From assembly GCA_049794535.1 (NCBI GenBank), contig JBARCX010000136.1, positions 1 to 18,116 on the forward strand: DNA of 18,116 bases, in the 5' to 3' direction. This document shows positions 7,433 through 14,665 of this stretch, piece after piece (position 1 is the first letter of the stretch; each line of letters begins with the position of its first letter). The position numbers and the translations under genes are program-made. Source of the DNA: JBARCX01 sp049794535. Its GTDB lineage: Bacteria; Pseudomonadota; Gammaproteobacteria; Xanthomonadales; Rhodanobacteraceae. The notes under the pieces were generated by a model that was given only the letters and a program-made list of their open reading frames with translations, ran no database searches and was not told where the DNA came from.

Positions 7433-8293
7433 TTAGCGTTTGGAAAAACCTTCGCGAATATGCCGGGCGAGTTCCAACGCCACGTCACTCACGCCATTCG
7501 AACGGAGTCGAAGGTTGATATGGAACAGTGGCAGTGAGGGAAGATCGTTGTTGTTCAGTACAAGCAGGCGGTCAGGCACGGTCCGCGATAGGAACGGCGC
7601 AACGGCCATGTCGGCTTCCAGGGTTGCGAAAACAGGTTCCAAGCTTCCCACCTGGCAGATGGGCCGCCAATCGATGCCGGCTTTGGTGAGCGCCTCGATG
7701 GCCGATGCTCTAAACCCGCAGCTTTCCTGGCCCAGCGCCACGGAGAGCGGGCGGCGTTGGCCGGCATCACCACCGTGGGCACCCACCCATACCAGGCGAT
7801 CGGTCAGCAGCAATTGCTCGCGGTTGCCTGGCTGCGGTTCTGTCATCAGTGTGAGGTCGATCTTTCGGTCGCGCAGATGAGCCCGTAGTGCTTGCGTAGT
7901 GTCGCTTACCAGCGTGACCAACACATTCGGATGCGCCTGGCGAAAAGCACGGAGGATCGGTGGCATCAACATGCCGACAATATCGTGAGGTACGCCAAGG
8001 CGTACCTCACCGACGAAATCGGCGCCGCGCATCTGGCTCATGACTTCGTCGTTGAGCGCGATGAGCCGATGGGCCAGGGCGATCAATTTCTCGCCGTCGC
8101 GTGTGAGGTGCACGGCATCGGCACGCCGCTCAAATAGTTTGGCATCGAAGAGTGATTCAAGCCGTTTGATCTGTTGGCTCACCGCACCTTGGCTGAGATT
8201 TACGACTTTGGCTGCCGCAGTCATCCGGCCGGTTTCGGCAACGGCGACGAAGGCGCGTAGCAGGTCCGCATCAATGCTTCGCATCGCAGGCAT
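7433..8293 (-). CDS. LysR-family transcriptional regulator
   Basis: A 286-residue LysR-type regulator. The N-terminal winged HTH spans about residues 7-65 (LLRAFVAVAETGRMTAAAKVVNLSQGAVSQQIKRLE), followed by a linker helix and a LysR substrate-binding domain (about 92-280) starting GEVRLGVPHDIVGML. The ATG at 8293 has an AGGAAA about a dozen bases upstream; a second in-frame ATG three codons later is possible. It is divergent from the LysE-family exporter at 8403 with a 109-base intergenic region that holds a palindrome, the classic arrangement in which a LysR protein controls the adjacent exporter in response to its substrate (as in LysG-LysE). The effector is unknown. Confidence 0.93.
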   Translation of the reverse strand: MPAMRSIDADLLRAFVAVAETGRMTAAAKVVNLSQGAVSQQIKRLESLFDAKLFERRADAVHLTRDGEKLIALAHRLIALNDEVMSQMRGADFVGEVRLGVPHDIVGMLMPPILRAFRQAHPNVLVTLVSDTTQALRAHLRDRKIDLTLMTEPQPGNREQLLLTDRLVWVGAHGGDAGQRRPLSVALGQESCGFRASAIEALTKAGIDWRPICQVGSLEPVFATLEADMAVAPFLSRTVPDRLLVLNNNDLPSLPLFHINLRLRSNGVSDVALELARHIREGFSKR

Positions 8294-8311
8294 GGCTATT
8301 TCATTTCCTAA

Positions 8312-8338
8312 TGATGCTAAGTAGAAAAATTAGCTTCA
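8312..8338. promoter_or_regulatory. Candidate LysR operator between the LysR and LysE-family genes
   Basis: TGATGCTAA (8312-8320), nine-base AT-rich spacer, TTAGCTTCA (8330-8338): an inverted repeat with nine-base arms and one mismatch. It lies in the divergent promoter region, 19 bases from the LysR start, as expected for an autoregulatory LysR binding site (inference). Confidence 0.55.
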
Positions 8339-8402
8339 CTACTATGCTGGACTCCCCCTAAGGTGGCAAGCCACATCGGTTGCGGAATAAGGGGTTACGC
8401 AT

Positions 8403-9017
8403 ATGGATCTACTCGCCATAGGTTTGTTTTCACTGTCGGCGATTGCGCTGCTCGGTTCGCCAGGGCCTGCCATCGCTGCGCTCATCGCCGTGGGACGATC
8501 TCAAGGCTTCGCTAGCGGCTTTCGCTATTACGTTGGACTTCAGTTCGGCTTGGCCGCGGCGGCAGGTGCTACTGCGGCCGGATTGTTCTCGATGCTCAAG
8601 GCGATTCCATCCGCCCTTGAAGTGTTGACGGTGCTGGCAACGGCTTATCTCATCTTTCTGGCCTACAAGATTGCGACGGCACCGGTAGGTGCGACACCCA
8701 CTGGGATGGCGATCGAGCGCGCGCCGGCGGCATCTACGGCACGTGCCGGATTTGTATTGGGTGTGACCAACCCCAAAGCATTCGTGGCATTCGCATCACT
8801 CTTTGCTTCGCGGACCTTGATGCACGCAAACCCGCAGGGGGATATTGCTCTGAAATGGACGCTGTGCGTCCTGGTGATGATCGTTGTCGATCTTGCATGG
8901 TTGTTCGTCGGCGTAGTGCTCAATCGAGCCAGCTTGAGCGCCGGCAAGGAGCGTGCACTCAACATATGCCTTGCTATGGCGATCCTTGTAGCGGCGTTGT
9001 TCGCTTTGCGATTTTGA
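8403..9017 (+). CDS. LysE/RhtB-family amino-acid exporter
   Basis: A 204-residue integral membrane protein of the LysE translocator family, which exports amino acids or related metabolites by proton exchange. The first helix is followed by the signature GSPGPA (residues 18-23), and the central conserved GFVLGVTNPKAFVAFASLF lies at about residues 117-135. About six hydrophobic segments are visible, including ALEVLTVLATAYLIFLAYK, WTLCVLVMIVVDLAWLFVGVV and the C-terminal NICLAMAILVAALFALRF. The ATG at 8403 has a GGGG eight bases upstream. The divergent LysR gene probably regulates it. It converges on the PACE-family gene with only 4 bases between stops. Substrate unknown. Confidence 0.92.
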   Translation: MDLLAIGLFSLSAIALLGSPGPAIAALIAVGRSQGFASGFRYYVGLQFGLAAAAGATAAGLFSMLKAIPSALEVLTVLATAYLIFLAYKIATAPVGATPTGMAIERAPAASTARAGFVLGVTNPKAFVAFASLFASRTLMHANPQGDIALKWTLCVLVMIVVDLAWLFVGVVLNRASLSAGKERALNICLAMAILVAALFALRF

Positions 9018-9021
9018 TCTT

Positions 9022-9459
9022 TCAGTGCCGAGTGTTTAAGAGCTCGCTCTTAGAACACATCAAACGGTCATACGCCCAGTTGTAGGCCAACGTGTAGGGC
9101 AGAAAGAACAGTATGAGACCCAGGTCGAGTACGAACGCATCGATCAAACTCACCTCGAGCCACCACGCTGCCAACGGCACGGCCATGAGCACAAGCCCCA
9201 TCTCGAACGTCACGGCATGAGCCACGCGCACTGCGAAGGTGCGCGCCACACGTAAACGATGAACGATGCGATCGAACATCGTGTTGAAAACCATATTCCA
9301 AGCCATGGCTAGCAACGAAATCATCAGCGTCAGCGCACCTGCGTGTGCAGCCGAAACATTCAACACCCACGACAACACCGGGGCGCAGATCAGCAAGGCA
9401 ATAAGCTCAAAGCCCAGTGCATGGATGAAACGTGTTTTAAGGGATTTTGCGGACGACAT
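9022..9459 (-). CDS. PACE-family efflux transporter (AceI-like)
   Basis: A 145-residue protein with two tandem bacterial transmembrane-pair domains, giving four helices (about residues 12-33, 40-61, 84-103, 108-130). Known members such as AceI export biocides (chlorhexidine, acriflavine) and short-chain diamines by proton exchange. Signature elements are RFIHALGFELIAL (10-22, with Glu18 at the position of the essential membrane glutamate of AceI), WNMVFNTMFDRI (54-65) and the second repeat's YNWAYDR (126-132). I place the start at the ATG at 9459, preceded by AGAGG with a five-base gap. The frame extends to a TTG at 9504, but that has no ribosome binding site and would exceed the family's usual length of about 145. 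Confidence 0.9.
   Translation of the reverse strand: MSSAKSLKTRFIHALGFELIALLICAPVLSWVLNVSAAHAGALTLMISLLAMAWNMVFNTMFDRIVHRLRVARTFAVRVAHAVTFEMGLVLMAVPLAAWWLEVSLIDAFVLDLGLILFFLPYTLAYNWAYDRLMCSKSELLNTRH
9032..9058. terminator. Hairpin at the LysE / PACE gene junction
   Basis: GTGTTTAAGAGC (9032-9043) pairs with GCTCTTA-g-AACAC (9046-9058): 12 base pairs with one bulged base and a two-base loop. It follows the LysE stop by 14 bases and lies inside the last codons of the convergent PACE gene. There is no T-tract, so a role in transcription termination or mRNA protection is only inferred. Confidence 0.4.
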
Positions 9460-9685
9460 ACCAGCCTCTGCAGCATGCGCTGCGAGGTCGTCCTCGCGAA
9501 TCAAAGGGAGCTCGGCGGGTCGTCCCAGCCGGATGACGGCTAAGCGTCAATGGAGTTTTCTAACAATAACAAAGGCGTGTTGAATGCCGTGTAACCCGCG
9601 AGTGAGTCGTTAGATCAAGAGTTGGCCTGAAGTGCCCGTATGTCTATTCGACGGCAACACTCGGCAATGGGTACCGCTGCAGGCC

Positions 9686-9702
9686 ATTACCTATCAGGTA
9701 AT
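9686..9702. promoter_or_regulatory. Perfect palindrome upstream of the alpha/beta hydrolase gene
   Basis: ATTACCT (9686-9692), ATC, AGGTAAT (9696-9702): a perfect 7-bp inverted repeat with a three-base centre, 93 bases before the hydrolase start. It has the form of an operator for a small dimeric repressor (MarR/HxlR/TetR-like), but none is encoded immediately beside it. The rest of 9460-9795 shows no gene. Confidence 0.45.
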
Positions 9703-9795
9703 CGCGCGCCAATCGTCGGGGCCTCACACTGGATCACACGCAATGACCCCTCAGCACGATAACCGCGCGCCATATCTCATCAGGAGTTCCATGTC

Positions 9796-10644
9796 ATGCA
9801 CAGTCAAAATATCTCGGCAGAACCGGTGGTGACCGGCTCGAACACGTTGCGGACCCGCAGCGGAGTCACGCTTTTCTACCGGAGTTGGGGCGCTGGCCAG
9901 CCTGTGGTGTTTCTGCATAGCTGGGGTTTTTCCAGCCTGATGTGGACTTACCAGATGACCTATCTTGGCGAACGCGGCATGCATTGCATTGCTTACGATC
10001 GGCGCGGGCACGGACGTTCTGACCAACCAGCGCATGGCTACGACATGGATACGCTGGCCGACGATCTGGCCGATGTCCTGGAAGGATTCGACCTGCATGA
10101 CGTTGTGCTGGTGGGGCATTCGATGGGCGGTGCGGAAATCCTGCGCTATGTAGGCCGTCACGGAACATCGCGGATCGCCAAGGTTGTCTTGCTGGCGCCG
10201 GTGACACCGTTCGTCCTGCAGACGCCAGACAATCCGAATGGTATTCCAGCAACGGTGCTGGAACAGGCACGTGCGCCATGGTCCGTCGATTTTCCCAAAT
10301 GGATCGAGGACAGCAAGCCACCGTTCTTCATGCCCGATACGTCACCGCAAATGATGAACTGGCTGGCCCTGGAGATGCAGCGCCTGCCGTTGCCCATCGC
10401 AATCGCATGCAACAAAACCCTCGTCGAAACCGATCTGCGACCGGACTTGTCGAAAGTCGATCGTCCCACCTTGGTGCTGCATGGTGACGCAGATGCAAGC
10501 GCGCCACTCGAGATTACCAGCAAGCCGACGGCCGATGGGATCAAGGATGCCATCCTGAAGATCTATCCGAGCGCACCTCACGCTCTCTTCGTGACGCATA
10601 TGGATCACGTCAATCGGGACATCGAAGGCTTCGTCAACGGGTAA
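9796..10644 (+). CDS. Alpha/beta hydrolase (non-haem chloroperoxidase/esterase-like)
   Basis: A 282-residue alpha/beta hydrolase of the chloroperoxidase/esterase branch. The oxyanion-hole segment VVFLHSWGFSS lies at about residues 37-47, DRRGHGRSD at 68-76, the nucleophile elbow GHSMGG at 107-112 (Ser109), the acid in HGDADASAP (Asp231/Asp233) and the catalytic His262 in SAPHALF. The ATG at 9796 is preceded by AGGAG with a nine-base gap; a nearer ATG at 9791 is out of frame. There is no signal peptide, so it is probably cytoplasmic. A palindrome at 9686-9702 may control it. Its last 38 codons have a diverged, gap-free copy at 12765-12878. Substrate not predictable; perhydrolase or esterase activity is typical of relatives. 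Confidence 0.9.
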   Translation: MHSQNISAEPVVTGSNTLRTRSGVTLFYRSWGAGQPVVFLHSWGFSSLMWTYQMTYLGERGMHCIAYDRRGHGRSDQPAHGYDMDTLADDLADVLEGFDLHDVVLVGHSMGGAEILRYVGRHGTSRIAKVVLLAPVTPFVLQTPDNPNGIPATVLEQARAPWSVDFPKWIEDSKPPFFMPDTSPQMMNWLALEMQRLPLPIAIACNKTLVETDLRPDLSKVDRPTLVLHGDADASAPLEITSKPTADGIKDAILKIYPSAPHALFVTHMDHVNRDIEGFVNG

Positions 10645-10739
10645 ATCGGACGAGCGTGCACGCACTAGTGCAGGGGTCTAGTTCCGGGTATTTCAGCTCC
10701 AACGGGCCAGTCGTCCGGTTAGTGGTGATCACGTGCTTC

Positions 10740-10772
10740 GATAATCGGTCAGCAGCCTGTTGATCGATTATC
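10740..10772. promoter_or_regulatory. Inverted repeat between the hydrolase and XRE genes
   Basis: GATAATCG (10740-10747) and CGATTATC (10765-10772) are perfect eight-base inverted arms with a 17-base gap; flanking CACGTG/ACGTGG sequences add partial symmetry. It lies 118 bases before the XRE gene start. It could be a hairpin or a pair of operator half-sites. No T-tract follows. Confidence 0.35.
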
Positions 10773-10890
10773 ACGTGGCGGCGGGCTGACGTAGCCATGG
10801 CGGGTATGTGTCGTACATTTATGGCAAGGGATTCACCAGACTCTGCAGCTTGTGTAAACCAGCTACGGAACCTCAAGAATGGAAGTTCTT

Positions 10891-11307
10891 ATGAAAGTCG
10901 ATCCGAAACGCATCAGAAGCCTTCGTGAAGCAAAAGCTTGGTCGCAAGATCGGCTTGCGCAAATTTCAGGCGTCAGCTTGCGAACCATTCAGCGGGTCGA
11001 GGCCGATGGAACCGCTTCGGCCGAGACGCGTATGGCTATCGCTTCGGCTCTAGGTATACCCGTCAACGAACTGGGTGTCGGTGTAGCGAGTGAAACCAAT
11101 AGCCGCCGGCTGGCTATCGTGCTGTGCCTCTTGGGGGCAGTCATTAGTGCCATGAGTGCATGCTCATTTTTTTTCAGCGGTACACATAGAGCATCGCCAT
11201 TTGGTATGGGCTTCGCAGACGGGTTTATCGTTTTCGGAGTGGGCGTCATGTTGGCAATAATCGCCATCTTATCCAGTCGCTATTCACGCCCTAAGCGAAC
11301 CAATTAA
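10891..11307 (+). CDS. Membrane-anchored XRE-family HTH protein
   Basis: A 138-residue protein with an N-terminal Cro/C1-type helix-turn-helix (about residues 6-61: RIRSLREAKAWSQDRLAQISGVSLRTIQRVEADGTAS...) joined to two predicted transmembrane helices (about 73-95 and 109-128) and a short basic tail. HTH proteins with such membrane tails are known in many bacteria; the DNA-binding part stays at the inner membrane and may respond to envelope signals or a partner. I prefer the ATG at 10891, with GGAAG five bases upstream, which gives the family's usual N-terminus; an in-frame ATG at 10879 would add four residues. It stands alone between the hydrolase and a gene-poor stretch. Target genes unknown. 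Confidence 0.82.
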   Translation: MKVDPKRIRSLREAKAWSQDRLAQISGVSLRTIQRVEADGTASAETRMAIASALGIPVNELGVGVASETNSRRLAIVLCLLGAVISAMSACSFFFSGTHRASPFGMGFADGFIVFGVGVMLAIIAILSSRYSRPKRTN

Positions 11308-11799
11308 CCGGACGTGCATGTCCGCCTATGAGAAAGCTGTCGCGTACACGCCTCGTTTCGGGCGGATTCGTGGATACCGGCCGCGCTGACGGCAGAGGTT
11401 GCCGGGATCATCGCTTCGGCGCCAGACACCAGCAGAGCAAAGCAAGCCATGCTCATTGGCAAGAGACGCTGCCTGCACGTGCTGCTGTCCTCGTCCGCGG
11501 AAGGATCGCTACCGGTCCTGTCTGCACTACGTCGTATTGAGTGACATTGTCTTTGTGACGAGCGTCCGTGATGAAGTGACGATTGGCCAGAAAGTACTGG
11601 CCAGCGGCAGCAGCGGCTGTGTGGTGACGACCGCTCGCACCCGTCGATGGGCCGCTCGCCATCGCCGCTGCACCGGTGGCCACAAGTCCGACGACGACCG
11701 CACCTGCCCATGCCAGCCTGACTGGATCATCCACATTGACCGGCCATCCAGCGCACTCGCGCGCCAAAAGAATCCGCTCGCCTATCTTGGAGATAACCG
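11308..11799. other. Gene-poor stretch without a supportable coding region
   Basis: About 490 bases between the XRE and PD40 genes. Several long open frames cross it on both strands, but their products are Cys/Arg/Ser-rich or Ala-rich, lack motifs and have poor starts, as expected from GC-rich non-coding DNA or decayed genes. A near-palindrome, CGGACGTG/CATGTCCG with one mismatch, lies at 11309-11324 directly after the XRE stop. The 3' end must hold the promoter of the PD40 gene. Confidence 0.5.
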
Positions 11800-12729
11800 A
11801 TGCTGCCGCGCCACTCGTTGCTGCTATCACTGTCACTGGTCTTGGGTCTGTGCGTCGATGCGTTAGCCTTGCAGTCACAGGCCGTCGCCCCAGTCATCCC
11901 TTCATCAGGTGTTTCGACGGATGCCGCGACGCAGGCTGTGCAGGTGCCGTGGCAATCGGAACATGATGCTTCGCTCGCCTTCATGCCCGACCGGCAAGCG
12001 TTGTTTGTCACGCGTGGGCGGGGGCTGGCGAGACGTATTCTTTTCGCCCATCGGGAAGGCAATGGTTGGTCAATACCGGTGCCGGTGTCGTTCTCAGGCA
12101 CCTGGATGGATATGGAGCCCGCGATGGCGCCGGATGGCTCCTATCTGATTTTCGCTTCCAATCGCCCCGTCATGCCTGGCAGCAAAGCGCTGGACGGCTA
12201 CTACGATGACAAGGCGCAACCGAATCGTGGCGGTAACCTTTGGCGGGTGAACCGCGTTGGCGACGGCTGGAGCGCGCCTGTGCGTCTACCCGACGTTGTG
12301 AATAGCAGCCCATCGATCTATGCGCCGACGGTGGCCGCGGACGGCAGCCTTTATTTCATGAAGGCCGATCCGGCAACGAGCCATTTCCGGCTCTATCTCA
12401 GCCGCTTTGCCGATGGCCACTTACAGGCACCCACGCCACTGCCGTTCAGCGATGGTGTGACGGACGACTACGACCCTGCAGTGGCGCCGGACCAATCATT
12501 CATCGTGTTTACCTCGGATCGGAAGCCCTCGTCGGCTACCGAAAGCCATTTGTTCGTGGCGTTTGCCACCCCCGCTGGGTGGAGTACACCGATCGATCTC
12601 GGCCCATCGGGTACAGAGGCGCGTCTGGAGCCGGGTCTCGTCACGCTGTACTTCAGTGGATCGGACAATCGTATCCACAGCTTGCCGATCGCCCAGTGGC
12701 TGAAACAGCGCGTGGGAATGAAGCGCTGA
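11800..12729 (+). CDS. Secreted PD40/TolB-like beta-propeller protein
   Basis: A 309-residue protein with a Sec signal peptide (residues 1-24, hydrophobic LLLSLSLVLGLCV, cleavage likely after ALA), followed by a beta-propeller built of WD40-like PD40 repeats. Repeat signatures are AMAPDGSYLIFASNRP, APTVAADGSLYFMKAD and DPAVAPDQSFIVFTSDRKP, each a strand pair with a central D-G/Q-S turn, and the intervening GGNLWRVNRVGDGWSAP-type blades. Such proteins sit in the periplasm and usually bind proteins or peptides; no catalytic residues are visible. The ATG at 11800 is preceded by GGAG with a seven-base gap. The gene is monocistronic as far as can be seen and is directly followed by a hydrolase gene remnant. 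Confidence 0.87.
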   Translation: MLPRHSLLLSLSLVLGLCVDALALQSQAVAPVIPSSGVSTDAATQAVQVPWQSEHDASLAFMPDRQALFVTRGRGLARRILFAHREGNGWSIPVPVSFSGTWMDMEPAMAPDGSYLIFASNRPVMPGSKALDGYYDDKAQPNRGGNLWRVNRVGDGWSAPVRLPDVVNSSPSIYAPTVAADGSLYFMKADPATSHFRLYLSRFADGHLQAPTPLPFSDGVTDDYDPAVAPDQSFIVFTSDRKPSSATESHLFVAFATPAGWSTPIDLGPSGTEARLEPGLVTLYFSGSDNRIHSLPIAQWLKQRVGMKR

Positions 12730-12764
12730 GGTATCGGCGTATCTTTTGGCACATTCGCGCGTTG

Positions 12765-12878
12765 GCCGACGGGATCAAGGGCGTCACGTTGAAGATCTAT
12801 CCGAGCGCATCTCAGGCTCTCTTCGCGCCCCCTGTGGATCAAGTTAATCGGCACATCGAGGCTTTCGTCAGCGGGTGA
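12765..12878 (+). pseudogene. Remnant of an alpha/beta hydrolase gene (3' end only)
   Basis: The 38 codons including the stop align without gaps to the last 38 codons of the alpha/beta hydrolase gene (10531-10644), with 92 of 114 bases identical by hand count. Protein identity is clear (ADGIK...LKIYPSA...ALF...VNR.IE.FV.G), but the catalytic His in SAPHALF has become Gln (SASQALF). Homology stops abruptly at 12765; there is no start or nucleophile region. It begins 35 bases after the PD40 stop. It is best read as a truncated, non-functional duplicate. Confidence 0.8.
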
Positions 12879-12902
12879 TCCCAACCCCGTATCGATGACT
12901 GA

Positions 12903-12951
12903 GCCCCTCTCCCATAGGCGACGCGAAGATAGTCTCTATGGGAGAAGGGGC
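12903..12951. terminator. Strong hairpin between the hydrolase remnant and the DUF2278 gene
   Basis: GCCCCTCTCCCATAG (12903-12917) pairs with CTATGGGAGAAGGGGC (12936-12951): 15 base pairs with one bulged base and an 18-base loop. It lies between convergent units and is followed by GGGGTTTG, so it may act as a factor-independent or bidirectional terminator despite a short T-run. Confidence 0.65.
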
Positions 12952-12993
12952 GGGGTTTGCGCAAGTCATCACTTTCGCTTGGTGCACAAGGTT

Positions 12994-13689
12994 CTAAGCC
13001 GGCAACCCCTGGTTGTTGGTATTCATGGTCTGCGAGACAAATTTGTTGCAGAAGGCTGTCAGCGTGCCATCAGCGGCCTCGAAGATGGTGGCTCCGTCTT
13101 GCCAGATACCATCATCCGCCTGATGGTCGATGCCATCGGATGAAACCGGTGGGTCACCCTGGTTCATGTGGATATTGTGCATGCCATTTTGCGATGTCAC
13201 ACCATTGCTGACGACGGGTTCGGGGTCGGTAAACGGTTGGCCAAAGACGTAGAGCTTCTTTGGATTTGCATCAAGTAACTGCTGTAGTTCGGCGACTGCG
13301 TTGTCACCATCACTGAGCACCCAACCATCGGACAGCGTGGCGCCGAATAATGCTTTCCACACGGCGACTAGCACCATCAAGCATCCACCGGGTCCAAGAA
13401 GGGGACTGCGTACATAGTCCAGTGCCCCCGATGTTGGGTTGGACGGCAAACTGTAATAACCGTCACTGAGGTTAAGCATGTTGGTGAATAGATCGCGCTT
13501 CAGATTGTTGAATATTTTGTATTGAACGTTGTTTGCCGTTGCGCTGGAGAAGTCCGTCGCGCATTTACGTGGAATGCTGGTGCCAGGAAACGTGACGTAG
13601 AAGATTCCGTGAAACCAGTTGCCTTGTTCGGTTTGCTCGGTCGGGACGTACAGGTTCCCTTTCAGGACGCCATAGCTTGAAAGTGGCAT
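12994..13689 (-). CDS. DUF2278 (YukJ-like) family protein
   Basis: A 231-residue protein of the DUF2278/YukJ family, whose function is not established. Family features are the N-terminal PLSSYGVLKG (2-11), a central NLKRDLF / GYYSLP region, the conserved GMHNIHMNQGDP (169-180), and DDGIWQDGATIFE (192-204) near the C-terminus. The His/Asp/Gln pattern of GMHNIHMNQG suggests a binding or catalytic site, but no reaction is known. The start is the ATG at 13689, with AGGGG about eight bases upstream; the frame is open to 13779 but that N-terminus is not family-like. No signal peptide. It is isolated, with a hairpin beyond its 3' end. Confidence 0.85.
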   Translation of the reverse strand: MPLSSYGVLKGNLYVPTEQTEQGNWFHGIFYVTFPGTSIPRKCATDFSSATANNVQYKIFNNLKRDLFTNMLNLSDGYYSLPSNPTSGALDYVRSPLLGPGGCLMVLVAVWKALFGATLSDGWVLSDGDNAVAELQQLLDANPKKLYVFGQPFTDPEPVVSNGVTSQNGMHNIHMNQGDPPVSSDGIDHQADDGIWQDGATIFEAADGTLTAFCNKFVSQTMNTNNQGLPA

Positions 13690-13861
13690 GTGCTTTTCCC
13701 CTTGATATGGAGTTAACAGTGCGGCGCACTTACTCATTGCTGCAGTGTCAGGCAACGTGCTGATCTGTCGTACAGCCAAAGCGAAGGCTCAAATTGTGCA
13801 CAGTCTGGATTCTTGGGATCGTTACGCGTGGTGCGTCAGGCTGCGGACATAGCTTAATGTG

Positions 13862-13892
13862 AAGTGCATTCCTATGCATTATGTCTGCACTT
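13862..13892. repeat. Small inverted repeat between the DUF2278 and TetR genes
   Basis: AAGTGCA (13862-13868) and TGCACTT (13886-13892), a perfect seven-base inverted repeat with a 17-base gap, followed by a six-A run. It lies downstream of the TetR gene and upstream of the DUF2278 gene. The run is on the wrong side for a minus-strand terminator; a role as operator for the DUF2278 gene is possible. Confidence 0.3.
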
Positions 13893-13949
13893 AAAAAACG
13901 TATGAAAGGTGATGGACTCAGACGTGGCGATATCAGCAGGCGGGAGGTA

Positions 13950-14531
13950 TCAATCTACACAGGCCTGGATCGCTTTCGCCACGATAACAGCCGCCTTGCG
14001 CTGCGAAGGGCCTGCAAGCACAGGTGAGTTGAGTCCATGGCGCATGGTGGCTAGACCGATTACGTAAGACGCTATCAATGCAGCCCTCACCTCGGCGTCA
14101 CGTCCGCGCAACAAGCGGGCAAGTGGTGTGACGAACTCGGCATGAAAACGCGCTGAGACCATGGCCGCAATCGCTGGATTGCCCGTGGCATGCAGCAAAA
14201 CACGTAGGGCATCGAAAGGAGCTGGTTCGGTACTGTCGGCATCATCGAGAACCTGCGCAACCAGGTACGTACCCAGGTCGTCCAAATGTTCGGGCAGGTG
14301 CTCTTCGACATGAAAGCCACCCTCGATGACTTCGGCGAACAGCTTTTCCTTGCTGCCGAAATACCGGTTAACCAAAGCTGCATCCACACCGGCATCGCCA
14401 GCGACATCGCGCGTACCCACGCTCTCGTAGCTGTGCTGTGAAAAGCGGGCACGCGCTGCAGTGAGGATGCGCTCACGGGTTTGACCAGAGTCACGCGTTC
14501 GCGAAGTGTCTGTGCCGTGCGCTTTCTTCAT
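13950..14531 (-). CDS. TetR-family transcriptional regulator
   Basis: A 193-residue TetR-type repressor. The N-terminal HTH spans about residues 17-63 (QTRERILTAARARFSQHSYESVGTRDVAGDAGVDAALVNRYFGSKEKLFAEVI). The C-terminal ligand-binding half contains LLRGRDAEVRAALIASYVIGLATMRHGLNSP, typical of the TetR_C branch seen beside SDR oxidoreductases. The ATG at 14531 is preceded by GGTGA; a GTG at 14567 would add 12 residues but has no ribosome binding site. It is divergent from the SDR gene and the shared 134-base region contains two near-identical palindromes, so it probably represses the SDR gene and itself. Confidence 0.9.
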   Translation of the reverse strand: MKKAHGTDTSRTRDSGQTRERILTAARARFSQHSYESVGTRDVAGDAGVDAALVNRYFGSKEKLFAEVIEGGFHVEEHLPEHLDDLGTYLVAQVLDDADSTEPAPFDALRVLLHATGNPAIAAMVSARFHAEFVTPLARLLRGRDAEVRAALIASYVIGLATMRHGLNSPVLAGPSQRKAAVIVAKAIQACVD

Positions 14532-14591
14532 GAGTTCACCGCGTGCCTGATTGTGTCGACGACTCACTTAGCTGAATCGCAGGAAGTATTT

Positions 14592-14609
14592 TGTCATCAA
14601 CTGTTGACA
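14592..14609. promoter_or_regulatory. TetR operator 1
   Basis: TGTCATCA-AC-TGTTGACA: eight-base inverted arms with one mismatch and a two-base centre. It covers the -35 box of the SDR promoter. Its centre is 44 bp (about four helical turns) from operator 2, with the same half-site. Confidence 0.7.
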
Positions 14610-14632
14610 TGCGCCATGGGCGGTCAAATACT
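14604..14632 (+). promoter_or_regulatory. Sigma70 promoter of the SDR gene
   Basis: TTGACA (14604-14609) is a consensus -35 box, followed after 17 bases by AATACT (14627-14632), a four-of-six match to the -10 box. The expected transcript would start near 14639, inside operator 2. Confidence 0.6.
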
Positions 14633-14634
14633 TG

Positions 14635-14654
14635 ATGTCATCAGATGATGACAT
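14635..14654. promoter_or_regulatory. TetR operator 2
   Basis: ATGTCATCA-GA-TGATGACAT: a perfect palindrome with nine-base arms and a two-base centre, lying between the expected transcription start and the ribosome binding site of the SDR gene. It matches operator 1 at 14 of the 16 arm bases or better and is a strong candidate for the binding site of the divergent TetR protein. Confidence 0.75.
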
Positions 14655-14665
14655 GCAGGAATTCC

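Noticed and set aside
10891..11307. Membrane HTH protein as receptor for the CqsA signal
   Set aside because: It has no kinase, receiver or known hydroxyketone-sensing domain and lies 7 kb away; only speculation would link them.
11399..11878. Overlapping open frames on both strands before the PD40 gene
   Set aside because: Composition is Cys/Arg-rich or Ala-rich with no motif, starts are poor, and the frames run into the well-supported PD40 gene. No function can be assigned.
13862..13897. Hairpin with an A-run as terminator of the TetR gene
   Set aside because: Read on the minus strand, the T-run precedes the hairpin instead of following it, so it does not fit an intrinsic terminator for that gene.
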